Assembly: GCF_028689845.1 (NCBI RefSeq)
Contig: NZ_JAQVCH010000003.1
Coordinates: forward strand, 1-64,000
Direction: 5' to 3'
Length of the DNA: 64,000 nt
From: Flavobacterium sp.
GTDB lineage: Bacteria; Bacteroidota; Bacteroidia; Flavobacteriales; Flavobacteriaceae
The position numbers were made by a program, and so were the translations under genes. This document shows positions 26,646 to 35,894 of this stretch, one piece after another. Each line of letters opens with the position of its first letter. The first letter of the stretch is position 1. A model generated the notes under the pieces. That model was not told the origin of the DNA and did not search any database. It saw only the letters and a program-made list of their open reading frames with translations.

Positions 26646-27275
26646 ATGGAAGAAATTACCAAGTATTTTCCTAATTTATCTGAAAATCAGGTGATTCAAT
26701 TTCGGAAATTAGAAGAATTATATCAAGATTGGAATGCCAAAATCAATGTCATTTCTCGTAAAGATATCGATGAATTATATGTCAAACATGTACTTCATTC
26801 TCTAGGAATTGCCAAAATCATTTCTTTACAACCGCATACGACCGTTTTAGATGTCGGAACGGGTGGCGGTTTTCCGGGTATTCCGTTAGCGATTTTATTT
26901 CCAGAAGTTCAATTTTATTTGATTGATGTCATCGCAAAAAAAATAAAAGTAGTGAATGAAGTGGCTACTGCTTTAGGATTAGAAAATGTAAAAGCGGAAC
27001 AAATGCGTGCAGAACAGGTAAAAGACGATTTTGATTTTATTGTTAGTCGGGCGGTAACCAATATGCCAGACTTTGTGAATTGGGTTAAAGAAAAAGTGAA
27101 AAACAAATCCAATCATGATTTAGCGAATGGTATTTTGTATTTAAAAGGCGGTGATTTAACTGAGGAATTAGCTAGTTTTCCAAAAGCAGTGCAGTTTTCG
27201 TTAGCTGACTTTTTTACAGAAGATTTTTTTGAAACTAAAAAAGTGGTCCATTTACCACTGAAACATAAAAACTAA
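26646..27275 (+). CDS. rsmG: 16S rRNA (guanine-N7) methyltransferase RsmG
   Basis: A 209-residue class I methyltransferase (GidB) that methylates G527 of 16S rRNA. The SAM-binding motif VLDVGTGGGFPGIPLAILFP, the early WNAKINVISRKD, and FDFIVSRAVTNMPDFVNW are family signatures. A TACTTTTG box at 26622-26629 is a likely -7 element. It faces a convergent gene for a secreted hydrolase and ends at a bidirectional terminator. Confidence 0.95.
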   Translation: MEEITKYFPNLSENQVIQFRKLEELYQDWNAKINVISRKDIDELYVKHVLHSLGIAKIISLQPHTTVLDVGTGGGFPGIPLAILFPEVQFYLIDVIAKKIKVVNEVATALGLENVKAEQMRAEQVKDDFDFIVSRAVTNMPDFVNWVKEKVKNKSNHDLANGILYLKGGDLTEELASFPKAVQFSLADFFTEDFFETKKVVHLPLKHKN

Positions 27276-27316
27276 AAACCACGAATAGTAAGATTTAATA
27301 AACTATTCGTGGTTTT
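27275..27316. terminator. Bidirectional terminator between rsmG and the secreted hydrolase gene
   Basis: A perfect 15-bp stem (AAAACCACGAATAGT / ACTATTCGTGGTTTT) between convergent genes. Confidence 0.92.
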
Positions 27317-27331
27317 AATGAGTCTTAGTTT

Positions 27332-29602
27332 TTACTGCTTAATTAGTTTTTTAACGATAGTTTTATCTGCCGATTCAATTTTAATAAAATAAAAGCCTTT
27401 TGTTAATTGAATTGGAATTTGATAATTCCCTGATATGTTTAGCTGTTTTTTACTGAAAACAATTTTTCCAGTTGCATCCGCTATTTTTATTGTAGCATTT
27501 GAGATTGTATTTGGACTAAAAACTTCAATCACATTTGTAAATGGATTTTTAATTGTCAAGGTGTTTTGCCATGGTATTTCACCAATTGATAAAGGAGAAT
27601 TTAAAATTTCCTCTAAAGCAAAATCAACATTTCCTTCGGTTAGCGTAACGTGGTCTTCATTTTCTGAGGGAACATACGTGGCAACAAACGGTGTGGCAGT
27701 GCTTGAGGTAACGGTACTAAACCAATTTGGATTTGTGATTGCTAATGAGCTTAAGGTCGGAATAAAACAAAAACGATCAATTAACAAATTGGCTAAAAAA
27801 TCGTCTAAAGTGGGATTTCCGCTTCCGTCAGCTGCAAAATCGGCCACATTAAACATGCCGCCTGGAGCAGCATCTAAACCAGCAGAAGTGGCGGGTGAAG
27901 TTGCATTAGCTGTACTTGAAAATAAAGTAACCCAGAATAAAAGGTATTGTTGAGCTCTAAAACGACTGACTAACTGATTGGAAACTCCCGCAGGAGGCGT
28001 AAATCGTATGTCAAAACGTGCTCGTTGCGTGGTGCTTGCATCTACAATATAATCATCAAGAACAAACATTCCCGGAGTTCCAGTTGTTGTTCCATTGCCG
28101 CTTCCGTTAGAAATAGCCACATTTCTTGTCTCAGTTGGAAAGCCCATGGCGTTTAATTCATTTTGAAAAGCCGTTCTAAAGTTAGGTGCTCCTGTTGGCA
28201 ATTGAATTGCATTGTTGAATTCTGTTGCACTACCGCTTTGAAGATGGCCTTTATAATGGTCTAACAACATTTGTTTTGCTGCGGGGCTGTCTATTACTTG
28301 TGAAACTAAATCCTGAATCGTCACATCTCCTAAAGGGCCAAAAGCCATATAGTTAAATAAATGTTGAAAACCAATGGGAACATTAGCACCTAAATGAGGC
28401 GAATCAAAAGAAAGATATAAACGAGCATCATGCTCCATGTTGTTTTGTTCCATATACCGCAAGGCATAACGGCTAATTAATCCACCCATACTTGGGCCGA
28501 TCACCACATTTTGTTCGTTTCCTATTTTTTGAGCGTTAATTTGATTAATGAGTTCTACTAAAATCATGGCATTTCGCTGGATGAAATCTGCACCACCATC
28601 AATAACTACTCCATCAACGGGTGAATATTGCGGAAAATTTAAAATGATAACATCATATCCTTCCGCACGAACAATATCACCTAGGTTTTCTCCAGACGTT
28701 CCATAATCTAAAATAGAGTAAATGAGTTCCGTTCCACGAGAATCTCCCGGATCAAAACCGTCCACTAAAAAAATAGGTTTATCCAAAACTTGATCAACAT
28801 TGTCTAAATAGATTTCATATTCTCCTTGACCTAAATAGGAAGTCGGTTCGCCAAATCCTTGAAAAGGTATAGTAGCCGTGATGGATGTTGCTTGAATGAC
28901 ATTTCCAGACTGATTGTTTTTGTTGGTTTGAATATCAATTTCTGACGAGATGATTTTCTCTTCACCCGAATTGAAGTTGATTTTAAAGGATAAATTCTTT
29001 TTTCCATTAGAATCAAAATTTACTTGAAATGGCTGATTAATTAGCACTGATTGCCAAGCTTGATTTGGGTTTAATCGATAAGAAATAGCTTGAATTGTTT
29101 TTGACGTTGTATTGTAAATATGTTTGTCTGATAAAATAAAATTAACTAAGTTTAATTTAGATTTTCCTACTAGCGGTGCCATTAAAACTAATTCATGAAT
29201 TTGAAAAGCCTCGTTTATTGTTGGATTTAAAACAAATTGCTGTTTGTTATTCTGACTTATTTCTTGATTTTCAAACACAGTAGGTTTAATCGTTTCAACA
29301 TCAGAAATAAGGATAGCTAATGGAATTTCTTTTGAAAAAAAAGCGTTGTCTGCTTCCTTTTTTAATTGGTCATAAGCAGGAAACCGCTGTAAAAAATCGG
29401 CTCGTTGTACTTCGTGATAAACTTGTTTAAAATACAGGGAAGAAATCACTTCTTTAGGCGATTTTGTAACTTTAGAAAGTTCAAAAACTTGATCATAAAG
29501 AATATTCGTTTTTGTTTTGTCTTTTAGCAAATCATATTTTCCGTTTTGAGCATAGGAAAATAGTATTGCAAAAAGTGCTACAAGAGTAATTTTTGTTTTC
29601 AT
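27332..29602 (-). CDS. Type IX-secreted alpha/beta hydrolase
   Basis: A 756-residue secreted protein. It has a signal peptide (MKTKITLVALFAILFSYAQ), a central alpha/beta hydrolase domain beginning at LVDGFDPGDSRG (about residue 280) with the nucleophile elbow VIGPSMGGLISRYALRYM and a DSPHLGANVPIG segment as in lipases and PGAP1-like esterases, and a C-terminal Por-secretion sorting domain (about the last 75 residues: LTIKNPFTNVIEVFSPN, then GKIVFSKKQL, closing GFYFIKIESADKTIVKKLIKQ). The tail predicts export through the type IX system and attachment or release at the cell surface. Substrate unknown, lipid ester or peptide-linked ester being most likely from the fold. Confidence 0.88.
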   Translation of the reverse strand: MKTKITLVALFAILFSYAQNGKYDLLKDKTKTNILYDQVFELSKVTKSPKEVISSLYFKQVYHEVQRADFLQRFPAYDQLKKEADNAFFSKEIPLAILISDVETIKPTVFENQEISQNNKQQFVLNPTINEAFQIHELVLMAPLVGKSKLNLVNFILSDKHIYNTTSKTIQAISYRLNPNQAWQSVLINQPFQVNFDSNGKKNLSFKINFNSGEEKIISSEIDIQTNKNNQSGNVIQATSITATIPFQGFGEPTSYLGQGEYEIYLDNVDQVLDKPIFLVDGFDPGDSRGTELIYSILDYGTSGENLGDIVRAEGYDVIILNFPQYSPVDGVVIDGGADFIQRNAMILVELINQINAQKIGNEQNVVIGPSMGGLISRYALRYMEQNNMEHDARLYLSFDSPHLGANVPIGFQHLFNYMAFGPLGDVTIQDLVSQVIDSPAAKQMLLDHYKGHLQSGSATEFNNAIQLPTGAPNFRTAFQNELNAMGFPTETRNVAISNGSGNGTTTGTPGMFVLDDYIVDASTTQRARFDIRFTPPAGVSNQLVSRFRAQQYLLFWVTLFSSTANATSPATSAGLDAAPGGMFNVADFAADGSGNPTLDDFLANLLIDRFCFIPTLSSLAITNPNWFSTVTSSTATPFVATYVPSENEDHVTLTEGNVDFALEEILNSPLSIGEIPWQNTLTIKNPFTNVIEVFSPNTISNATIKIADATGKIVFSKKQLNISGNYQIPIQLTKGFYFIKIESADKTIVKKLIKQ

Positions 29603-29650
29603 GAGCGGTTTTTTTTGTTTGATTGCGAATGGTTTAGTTCAATCAAATAT

Positions 29651-29683
29651 AAAAAAAAGTCCGAACAATTTGCTCGGACTTTC
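29651..29683 (-). terminator. Terminator after pruA
   Basis: Stem AAAGTCCGA / TCGGACTTT with an A run on the left that becomes the U tract of the minus-strand pruA transcript. Confidence 0.88.
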
Positions 29684-29706
29684 ATATATATTAAAAAAAA
29701 TTAAAA

Positions 29707-31332
29707 TTATCCTAAAAATGGGTAACGGTAATCTTCTGCAGTTACAAAGGTTTCTTTAATAGTTCTTGTAGAAACCCAACGCAATAAGTTTTGCATTGAA
29801 CCTGCTTTGTCATTTGTTCCAGAACCTCTAGCTCCACCAAAAGGTTGCATTCCTACTACTGCTCCTGTGGGTTTGTCGTTAATGTAAAAGTTTCCAGCTG
29901 CGTTTTCTAGGGCTTGAGTTGCTTCTACAATTGCATACCGGTCTTGGCTGAAAATAGCTCCTGTTAAAGCATATTCTGATGTCTCGTCAACTAGCTTTAA
30001 TGTTTCAGACCATTTTGCATCTTCATATACATAAATCGTGATTACTGGTCCAAAAAGCTCAGTTTCCATAGTGGCGTATTTTGGATTTGAAGTTAGAATA
30101 ACGGTTGGTTCAATAAAATAACCTTTTGATTTATCGTAATTGCCGCCAATGATAACTTCTGCATCACTATCTTTTTTTGCTTGATCAATATAACGAGCTA
30201 ATTTGTCAAAGGAAGCTTCTGAAATTACTGCCGTAACAAAATTTCCAAAATCTTCAGGTGAACCCATTTTCATCGAATTAACATCAGTGGTCAATTGTTC
30301 TTTTACTGCTGGCCACATACTTTGAGGAATATAAGCTCTGGATGCCGCGGAACATTTTTGTCCCTGATATTCAAAAGCTCCACGTGTAATACCGGTCACT
30401 ACTTGTTTAACAATTGATGAAGGATGAGCTACGATGAAATCTTTTCCGCCCGTTTCTCCTACAATTCTTGGATAGGTTTTATAATTACTGATGTTGGTGC
30501 CTATTTTTGCCCAAATGTCATTAAAGACACCCGTTGAGCCTGTAAAGTGAACGCCTGCCAAATGCGTGTTTGATAAAACAACTTCAGAAATCATTGCTGA
30601 GTCTCCCATGACCATATTAATAACTCCGTCTGGTAAGCCTGCTTCTTTAAAAATTTGCATCACGATGTTAGCCGAATAGACTTGTGTTGCTGCTGGTTTC
30701 CATACCACAACATTGCCCATTAAGGCAGCACTAGCGGGTAAGTTTCCTGCAATTGCGGTAAAGTTAAAAGGGGTGATGGCATATACAAATCCTTCTAAAG
30801 CACGGTATTCTACTTTATTCCAAACATCAGAGTTTGAAGCAGGTTGATCGTTATAAATTTGCGTCATGAATTGAACATTGTAACGTAAAAAGTCAATCAA
30901 TTCACAAGAAGCATCAATTTCAGCCTGATAAATAGTTTTGGATTGGGCAATCATGGTTGCGGCATTAATTCTAGCTCGGTACGGGCCTGCAATTAATTCA
31001 GCTGCTTTTAAAAAGACAGAAGCTCTGTGCTCCCATGGCATTTGCGACCATTTTTTTCTAGCTTCAAGGGCAACATTTATCGCTTTTTCAATATGTGATT
31101 TTTCCGCTAAATGAAATTTCCCTACATTATGTTTATGGTCGTGAGGTGCCGACATATTTTTGGTATTGTTGGTGCGAATTTCTTCAGAACCAATATACAA
31201 AGGAACATCTATATTTTCGTTCCACATTTTTTTATAAGCTGCTAAAACTGCTGCTTTTTCTGGACTATTAGGAGCGTACGTTTTAACGGGTTCGTTAACT
31301 GCTTTTGGGACTTGAAAAAAACCTTTTAACAT
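29707..31332 (-). CDS. pruA: L-glutamate gamma-semialdehyde dehydrogenase (1-pyrroline-5-carboxylate dehydrogenase)
   Basis: A 541-residue NAD-dependent aldehyde dehydrogenase that oxidises glutamate semialdehyde to glutamate in proline breakdown. The NAD-binding FTGSTGVFNDIW, the general-base Glu in VGETGGKDFIVAHPS and the catalytic Cys in YQGQKCSAASRAYIP are intact, and the substrate anchor MQPFGGARGSGTNDKAG is typical of the monofunctional P5C dehydrogenase group. Length is standard for Bacteroidota. No proline dehydrogenase gene is adjacent. Confidence 0.95.
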   Translation of the reverse strand: MLKGFFQVPKAVNEPVKTYAPNSPEKAAVLAAYKKMWNENIDVPLYIGSEEIRTNNTKNMSAPHDHKHNVGKFHLAEKSHIEKAINVALEARKKWSQMPWEHRASVFLKAAELIAGPYRARINAATMIAQSKTIYQAEIDASCELIDFLRYNVQFMTQIYNDQPASNSDVWNKVEYRALEGFVYAITPFNFTAIAGNLPASAALMGNVVVWKPAATQVYSANIVMQIFKEAGLPDGVINMVMGDSAMISEVVLSNTHLAGVHFTGSTGVFNDIWAKIGTNISNYKTYPRIVGETGGKDFIVAHPSSIVKQVVTGITRGAFEYQGQKCSAASRAYIPQSMWPAVKEQLTTDVNSMKMGSPEDFGNFVTAVISEASFDKLARYIDQAKKDSDAEVIIGGNYDKSKGYFIEPTVILTSNPKYATMETELFGPVITIYVYEDAKWSETLKLVDETSEYALTGAIFSQDRYAIVEATQALENAAGNFYINDKPTGAVVGMQPFGGARGSGTNDKAGSMQNLLRWVSTRTIKETFVTAEDYRYPFLG

Positions 31333-31473
31333 AATATGAAAAGTTTAAAATTGAACAATTTGTTGAAAAAGTCAATAATTTTTTTAGGATTATAAACTTA
31401 ATTGCAAAAGTACGAAGGTTTTTTTGAATTGTTGATAACAAAAGTTACAAAGCAAAATACGATAGAGAAAGAT

Positions 31474-31860
31474 TTAATTTAAAGCAAAAGGAGCACTTAA
31501 TTTAAAAGTAGGAACAATCACTTTAAAATTACGCGTTGAGGTAAAATTAATCATATTGAAATAACCTTTCATTGCACCAAAAGGAGAGGATAACAAACAA
31601 CCAGAACTATACGTATAGTTTTCGCCTGGTTTTAAAACGGGTTTTTTTCCGATAACGCCTTCGCCATCTACAATTTCTAGGTTATTAAGTGCGTCTAATA
31701 TTTCCCAATGGCGAGACATTAGCTGAACGGAATCTTTGCTGTGATTTTCGATAGTAATATGGTAACTAAAAGCAAAATGAAGTTTATAGTTCTTGAAGTA
31801 AGTGCCTTCAAAACTAGTAGAAACTGAAATCTTTATACCTCGAGTAATCTGTGTAACCAT
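31474..31860 (-). CDS. apaG: ApaG domain protein
   Basis: A 128-residue single-domain ApaG protein with an immunoglobulin-like fold. The family pattern is clear: ITRGIKISVSTSFE, FSYHITIENHSKDSVQLMSRHWEI, VDGEGVIGKKPVLKPGENYTYSSGCLLSSPFGAMKGYF. ApaG has been linked to Co2+/Mg2+ tolerance in enterobacteria, but its biochemical role is unclear. It begins 2 bp after the DUF3667 gene, so the two are translationally close and cotranscribed. Confidence 0.93.
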   Translation of the reverse strand: MVTQITRGIKISVSTSFEGTYFKNYKLHFAFSYHITIENHSKDSVQLMSRHWEILDALNNLEIVDGEGVIGKKPVLKPGENYTYSSGCLLSSPFGAMKGYFNMINFTSTRNFKVIVPTFKLSAPFALN

Positions 31861-31862
31861 TC

Positions 31863-32966
31863 CTAATATAAAATAAAAACAAACAAAAGCATTAATAAAC
31901 CTACAAAAACTGCGGTTATGGACAGCATAAAGTTCAAAAGTACAAATTTAATTATTGTTTTCAAACGGCTTTGACCATAAAAGTTTCGGAGAGCTTTATA
32001 AAAATAAAAATATAAACCTAAGAATATAAATCCGTCTAACTTAATAGCTGTGAGTAAATTGAGAAATTCAAAGAGGAATAAAATTAAAAAAACAAAACTC
32101 ATTACACTAAAAACAAAAACGAGATGCTCTGCATAGTTTAATTTGCTTCTGTAATAAAGCAGAGCGAAATTGAGCGTTAAAAACGGAAGCGATATAAAAA
32201 GAATAAAGGTCAACTTGTCTATAAAATAATTGAAAAACTTTTCAGACGAAGTAGAACCACTCGTATTCATTTCGATAATTTGAAAGCATTTTTTAAGCAA
32301 AAATTTATTCCAATTTGTTGAATCGTGTTTTAGGGTTTCTAATATTTTATTGTAATCGGTTTCTTTAGATTTTTCTATAAAAGAGGTGTAGGTGTCAATT
32401 TTATAATACAAACTAGTGATTGCGTTTTTCTTAGCTAGCTGTTTCTCTGTATATAAGGTGTCGTTTTTTTTCTTAAAAACAGCATCCAATTCTTTGTCCT
32501 GAAATGCGTTTAGCTTTAATACGGAATCCAATTCTTTTTCTGCCTTTTTTTCGCTTTCTGCCTGGGCAAGACTGTCGATAGGTGTTTCTTTTATCTTTTC
32601 ATTTTCAAAATGATACGCATTGTCATCCGCTGGAGAGAAGTTGTTAATGAGCCCGAGTAAAATAAAATAAACTAAGGAAATACTTAAATAAAACCGAAAC
32701 GGATTGGCATAAAACATTCTTTTTCCCGCTATAAATTCTTTAGCGGCTTGACCAGGCTTGGTGAATAAAGAGCGAATGGTGTTTTTTACTTTTGAATCAT
32801 AAGCATAAAAATTTGCTAAAAACTCCTCAATAAAATCTTTTAAAGTTAAACGTTTGTTTGAGTTTTTCTGACTACAATTCGGACAGTACTTGTCTGTAAT
32901 ATCTAAAGGATGGTTGCAATTTAAGCAACTGTTTCCACGATAATTTTTTAACCTTTTGCTTGACAC
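31863..32966 (-). CDS. DUF3667 membrane protein
   Basis: A 367-residue protein with an N-terminal zinc ribbon (CLNCNHPLDITDKYCPNC, two CxxC pairs), the DUF3667 core (LTLKDFIEEFLANFYAYDSKVKNTIRSLFTKPGQAAKEFIAGKR then YANPFRFYLSISLVYFILL), a charged coiled-coil-like stretch (about residues 120-220), and four or five C-terminal membrane segments. Function unknown; the family is common in Bacteroidota. It lies between the type IX plug gene (20 bp gap) and apaG (2 bp gap). Confidence 0.9.
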   Translation of the reverse strand: MSSKRLKNYRGNSCLNCNHPLDITDKYCPNCSQKNSNKRLTLKDFIEEFLANFYAYDSKVKNTIRSLFTKPGQAAKEFIAGKRMFYANPFRFYLSISLVYFILLGLINNFSPADDNAYHFENEKIKETPIDSLAQAESEKKAEKELDSVLKLNAFQDKELDAVFKKKNDTLYTEKQLAKKNAITSLYYKIDTYTSFIEKSKETDYNKILETLKHDSTNWNKFLLKKCFQIIEMNTSGSTSSEKFFNYFIDKLTFILFISLPFLTLNFALLYYRSKLNYAEHLVFVFSVMSFVFLILFLFEFLNLLTAIKLDGFIFLGLYFYFYKALRNFYGQSRLKTIIKFVLLNFMLSITAVFVGLLMLLFVFILY

Positions 32967-32986
32967 TGATTTAGTTTCGTAGTTTG

Positions 32987-34240
32987 TTATTTGACCATGT
33001 CTATTGAGTTGGTAGACCCTCTTCCAACAACTCTGTCATACCGCTCGTTATTGGCTCTATAATATACTAAACAAGTATAATTATTTTCAGTTTGAATATA
33101 ATTACCGTCTAACGCATTTTCAAAATCTACTTTCCCATTAGAATCAGCTAAAGTGTATTGATAATTAGTAAATCCCTGCTTGATGACAATTGCTTTTTCG
33201 TAAAAACCTTTTTCTTTATTAAATTCCATTTTGTTTTCTGGGGTTAGGGCATAATTATTAAACATGCCTGTGACATAAATGTCATTTTTTCCATAATAAG
33301 TCGGAGCACTTAAAGAGAAAAACACCCAGGAATAATCTGATTCAACGTCATTGTTTTCTCTAGAATCAATATTTTGAACAACAAAAGTACCGTTAGCATC
33401 TGGAGCATACGTATAAGGGTTGTTTCCTCTTGGATAATTGGTTTGCAAATAGGTGTTATAAATTCCGGTTAGTGAAATTCGTCTCACATTATTTGAAGCA
33501 TTTCGAATGTCTTTGTTTTCATAAAATAAAAACTCATTTCCGGCCCAAAACTGTGTTTCCTTATCGTATTTATAATATAAATCTGTTCCTAACGTATACA
33601 TGGGTTTGATGTCGGTTATAGCGGTATTCCAAATATCATTTTGCAACAATAGTATTTTTAAATTTTGGATAGGATTTTGTAAAACAATATTAAGAGGTCT
33701 TACATAAAATTCTAGATTGTGTTTAAATTGCAAATCTTTAACATCTCGAGGGTTTTTTACAAGCATGGGAACACTGACTAAATCTTCATATAAAACAAAC
33801 TTTCGAGAAAATACAATTTCTTGATTATTATTTAAAATATTCAGAATGTAGTTGCCACTCACTTTAAGTCTTTTTGTGATAGAGTTAGGTAGTTTTAACT
33901 GATATCTTGAATACAATTGCAATGTGTTAAATGAATTGTCATAGGTAATGATGCGTTGGTTGTCTAATCCCGTAAGGTATTCATTTAAATTCAAATCAGA
34001 TTTAGTCCAATCATAATTACAATGGGTGATGGTATAGTAATAGTTCGCTTCATCACCAAACAAATCATCAAAGGCAAATTCAAAAGAATCACCTAATCTA
34101 AAAATTGGAATAACGTTTTGATTATTCTGAATAAATGAAGCGGTTTTGATGTTAAATGGAGGAATAACCTCTCCTATTGATTGGGCAATTAGCGTGAAGG
34201 AAAAAAAGAGAAAAGCAATTAAAATTCGAAATTTAATCAT
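32987..34240 (-). CDS. Type IX secretion plug protein (DUF5103)
   Basis: A 417-residue secreted protein with signal peptide (MIKFRILIAFLFFSFTLIAQ) and the DUF5103 order of conserved blocks: FRLGDSFEFAFDDLFGDEANYYYTITHCNYDW, SRYQLKLPN, RKFVLYEDLVSVPM, and a C-terminal beta sandwich with YVTGMFNNYALTPENKM and FTNYQYTLADSNG. In the type IX system of Flavobacterium johnsoniae, a protein of this family plugs the periplasmic side of the SprA translocon. A cargo protein of that system is encoded 3.4 kb away. It heads a minus-strand run with DUF3667 and apaG. Confidence 0.85.
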   Translation of the reverse strand: MIKFRILIAFLFFSFTLIAQSIGEVIPPFNIKTASFIQNNQNVIPIFRLGDSFEFAFDDLFGDEANYYYTITHCNYDWTKSDLNLNEYLTGLDNQRIITYDNSFNTLQLYSRYQLKLPNSITKRLKVSGNYILNILNNNQEIVFSRKFVLYEDLVSVPMLVKNPRDVKDLQFKHNLEFYVRPLNIVLQNPIQNLKILLLQNDIWNTAITDIKPMYTLGTDLYYKYDKETQFWAGNEFLFYENKDIRNASNNVRRISLTGIYNTYLQTNYPRGNNPYTYAPDANGTFVVQNIDSRENNDVESDYSWVFFSLSAPTYYGKNDIYVTGMFNNYALTPENKMEFNKEKGFYEKAIVIKQGFTNYQYTLADSNGKVDFENALDGNYIQTENNYTCLVYYRANNERYDRVVGRGSTNSIDMVK

Positions 34241-34476
34241 GTTGTGGTTCTTAGTATCAAAAAGTAAATATACTATTATTTGTTAATATATTAAAAAGCA
34301 CTTTTTATTTTATGAATTGTTTAGGACTAACTATAATTTTGAAAAGGTATTCACTTTTAAATGAAATCGTTCCGTTAAAATTTTTAACTAAAAAAATACT
34401 TATTTAGAACAAGTATAAATAGACTTGCTTTTTCATACAATTCCAAATAGAGTTAGCCCTATTGCATTTAAATTTT

Positions 34477-34484
34477 TAAATTTG
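34477..34484 (+). promoter_or_regulatory. -7 element ahead of nqrA
   Basis: TAAATTTG at 34477-34484, about 50 bp before nqrA; a -33 TTG at the usual distance is not evident (TTA at 34453-34456 is the best). The rest of the roughly 290-bp gap before nqrA shows nothing else I can name. Confidence 0.45.
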
Positions 34485-34533
34485 CACCGTTTAAATTATT
34501 TAAGAAAAATTACTAATCATATCTTCATTACCT

Positions 34534-35883
34534 ATGTCTACAGACATTCAAATTAGAAAAGGATTAGACTTGAAATTAGTGGGCGATGCGGAGGCTACAG
34601 TTTCTACTGTGCCGCGTTCTCAAGTTTACTCTATTAAACCTTCTGACTTTCATAAAGTTACGCCAAAATTGACTTTAAAAGAAGGGGCTGAAGTTAAGGC
34701 TGGTGAAGCCCTATTTTATTCTAAAGATGACCAAGAAGTAAAATTTGTGTCGCCTGTGAGTGGAAAAATTATCGAAATTAAACGTGGTGAAAAGCGTGTG
34801 ATTTTGGAAATTAGAATTCAAGCAGATGCACAAGACTCTTTTGTGGAACACGGAAAGAAAAATCCAAAAGAGATGTCTAGTGAGCAAATAAAAGCTCATT
34901 TACTTGCTTCTGGCTGTTGGCCATTCATTAAGCAACGTCCTTATGACGTAGTTGCTAATTCAAATGACACGCCAAAAGCTATTTTTATTTCAGGGTTTAG
35001 CACGGCTCCTTTGTCTGCTGATGTCGAAGTTTGTCTAAAAGACAAAGTGGCTTCTTTTCAGGCAGGTGTTGATGCGTTATCTAAACTAACTTCAGGTAAA
35101 ATTCATCTTTCTTTAAGAGGAAAAATGAATTCTATTTTAAGTGGAATTTCTGGTGTTGAAAAACACAACGTCGTTGGGCCACATCCAGCTGGGAATGTAG
35201 GTGTTCAAATTGCAAAAGTAAACCCGATTAATGTGGGTGAACGCGTTTGGATAGTTGCTCCACAAGATGTAGCTATTATTGGCGATTTGTTTTTAACAGG
35301 ACGATTTGATGCTACTAGAGTGATTGCTTTAACCGGTTCTGATGTGGCAAAACCACAATATTATACGGTTAAAATTGGTGCTCAAATTAAAGAAATTGTT
35401 TCAGGTAAATTATCGTCGGATAATGTTAGAATTATTTCAGGCGATGTGTTAACCGGAACAAAAGTAGGAATGGATGGAAATCTAGGATATTATTCTAATA
35501 CAGTCACAGTTATCCCAGAAGGAAATTACTACCGAATGTTTGGTTGGTTGCCATTTGCTGGAGCAAACAAACACAGTGTGCAACGCACCGCTTTATCTTG
35601 GTTAATGCCAGGAAAAAAATACAAAGCAGATACCAATTTAAATGGGGAAGAAAGAGCGTTTGTAGTAACCGGAGAGATGGAAAAATTAATGCCTTTGGAT
35701 ATTTATCCTATGCAATTGTTAAAAGCATGTATAGCTCATGATATTGAAAAAATGGAAAATCTAGGGATTTACGAAGTTGCTCCAGAAGATTTTGCATTGA
35801 TAGATTATGCCAATACGTCTAAAATTGAAGCTCAGGTTATTATCAGAGAAGCATTAGATTTAATGATTAACGAAGTAGGTTAA
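34534..35883 (+). CDS. nqrA: Na+-translocating NADH:quinone reductase subunit A
   Basis: A 449-residue peripheral cytoplasmic subunit of the Na+-NQR complex, contributing to the quinone site. It begins with IQIRKGLDLKLVGDAE and carries SVYSIKPSDFHKVTPKLTLKEGAEVKAGE-like barrel-sandwich blocks, then VGPHPAGNVGVQIAKVNPIN and the C-terminal MFGWLPFAGANKHSVQRTALS and EKLMPLDIYPMQLLKAC. Length is standard. It is the first gene of a six-gene operon. Confidence 0.96.
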   Translation: MSTDIQIRKGLDLKLVGDAEATVSTVPRSQVYSIKPSDFHKVTPKLTLKEGAEVKAGEALFYSKDDQEVKFVSPVSGKIIEIKRGEKRVILEIRIQADAQDSFVEHGKKNPKEMSSEQIKAHLLASGCWPFIKQRPYDVVANSNDTPKAIFISGFSTAPLSADVEVCLKDKVASFQAGVDALSKLTSGKIHLSLRGKMNSILSGISGVEKHNVVGPHPAGNVGVQIAKVNPINVGERVWIVAPQDVAIIGDLFLTGRFDATRVIALTGSDVAKPQYYTVKIGAQIKEIVSGKLSSDNVRIISGDVLTGTKVGMDGNLGYYSNTVTVIPEGNYYRMFGWLPFAGANKHSVQRTALSWLMPGKKYKADTNLNGEERAFVVTGEMEKLMPLDIYPMQLLKACIAHDIEKMENLGIYEVAPEDFALIDYANTSKIEAQVIIREALDLMINEVG

Positions 35884-35894
35884 AAAATATAGCT

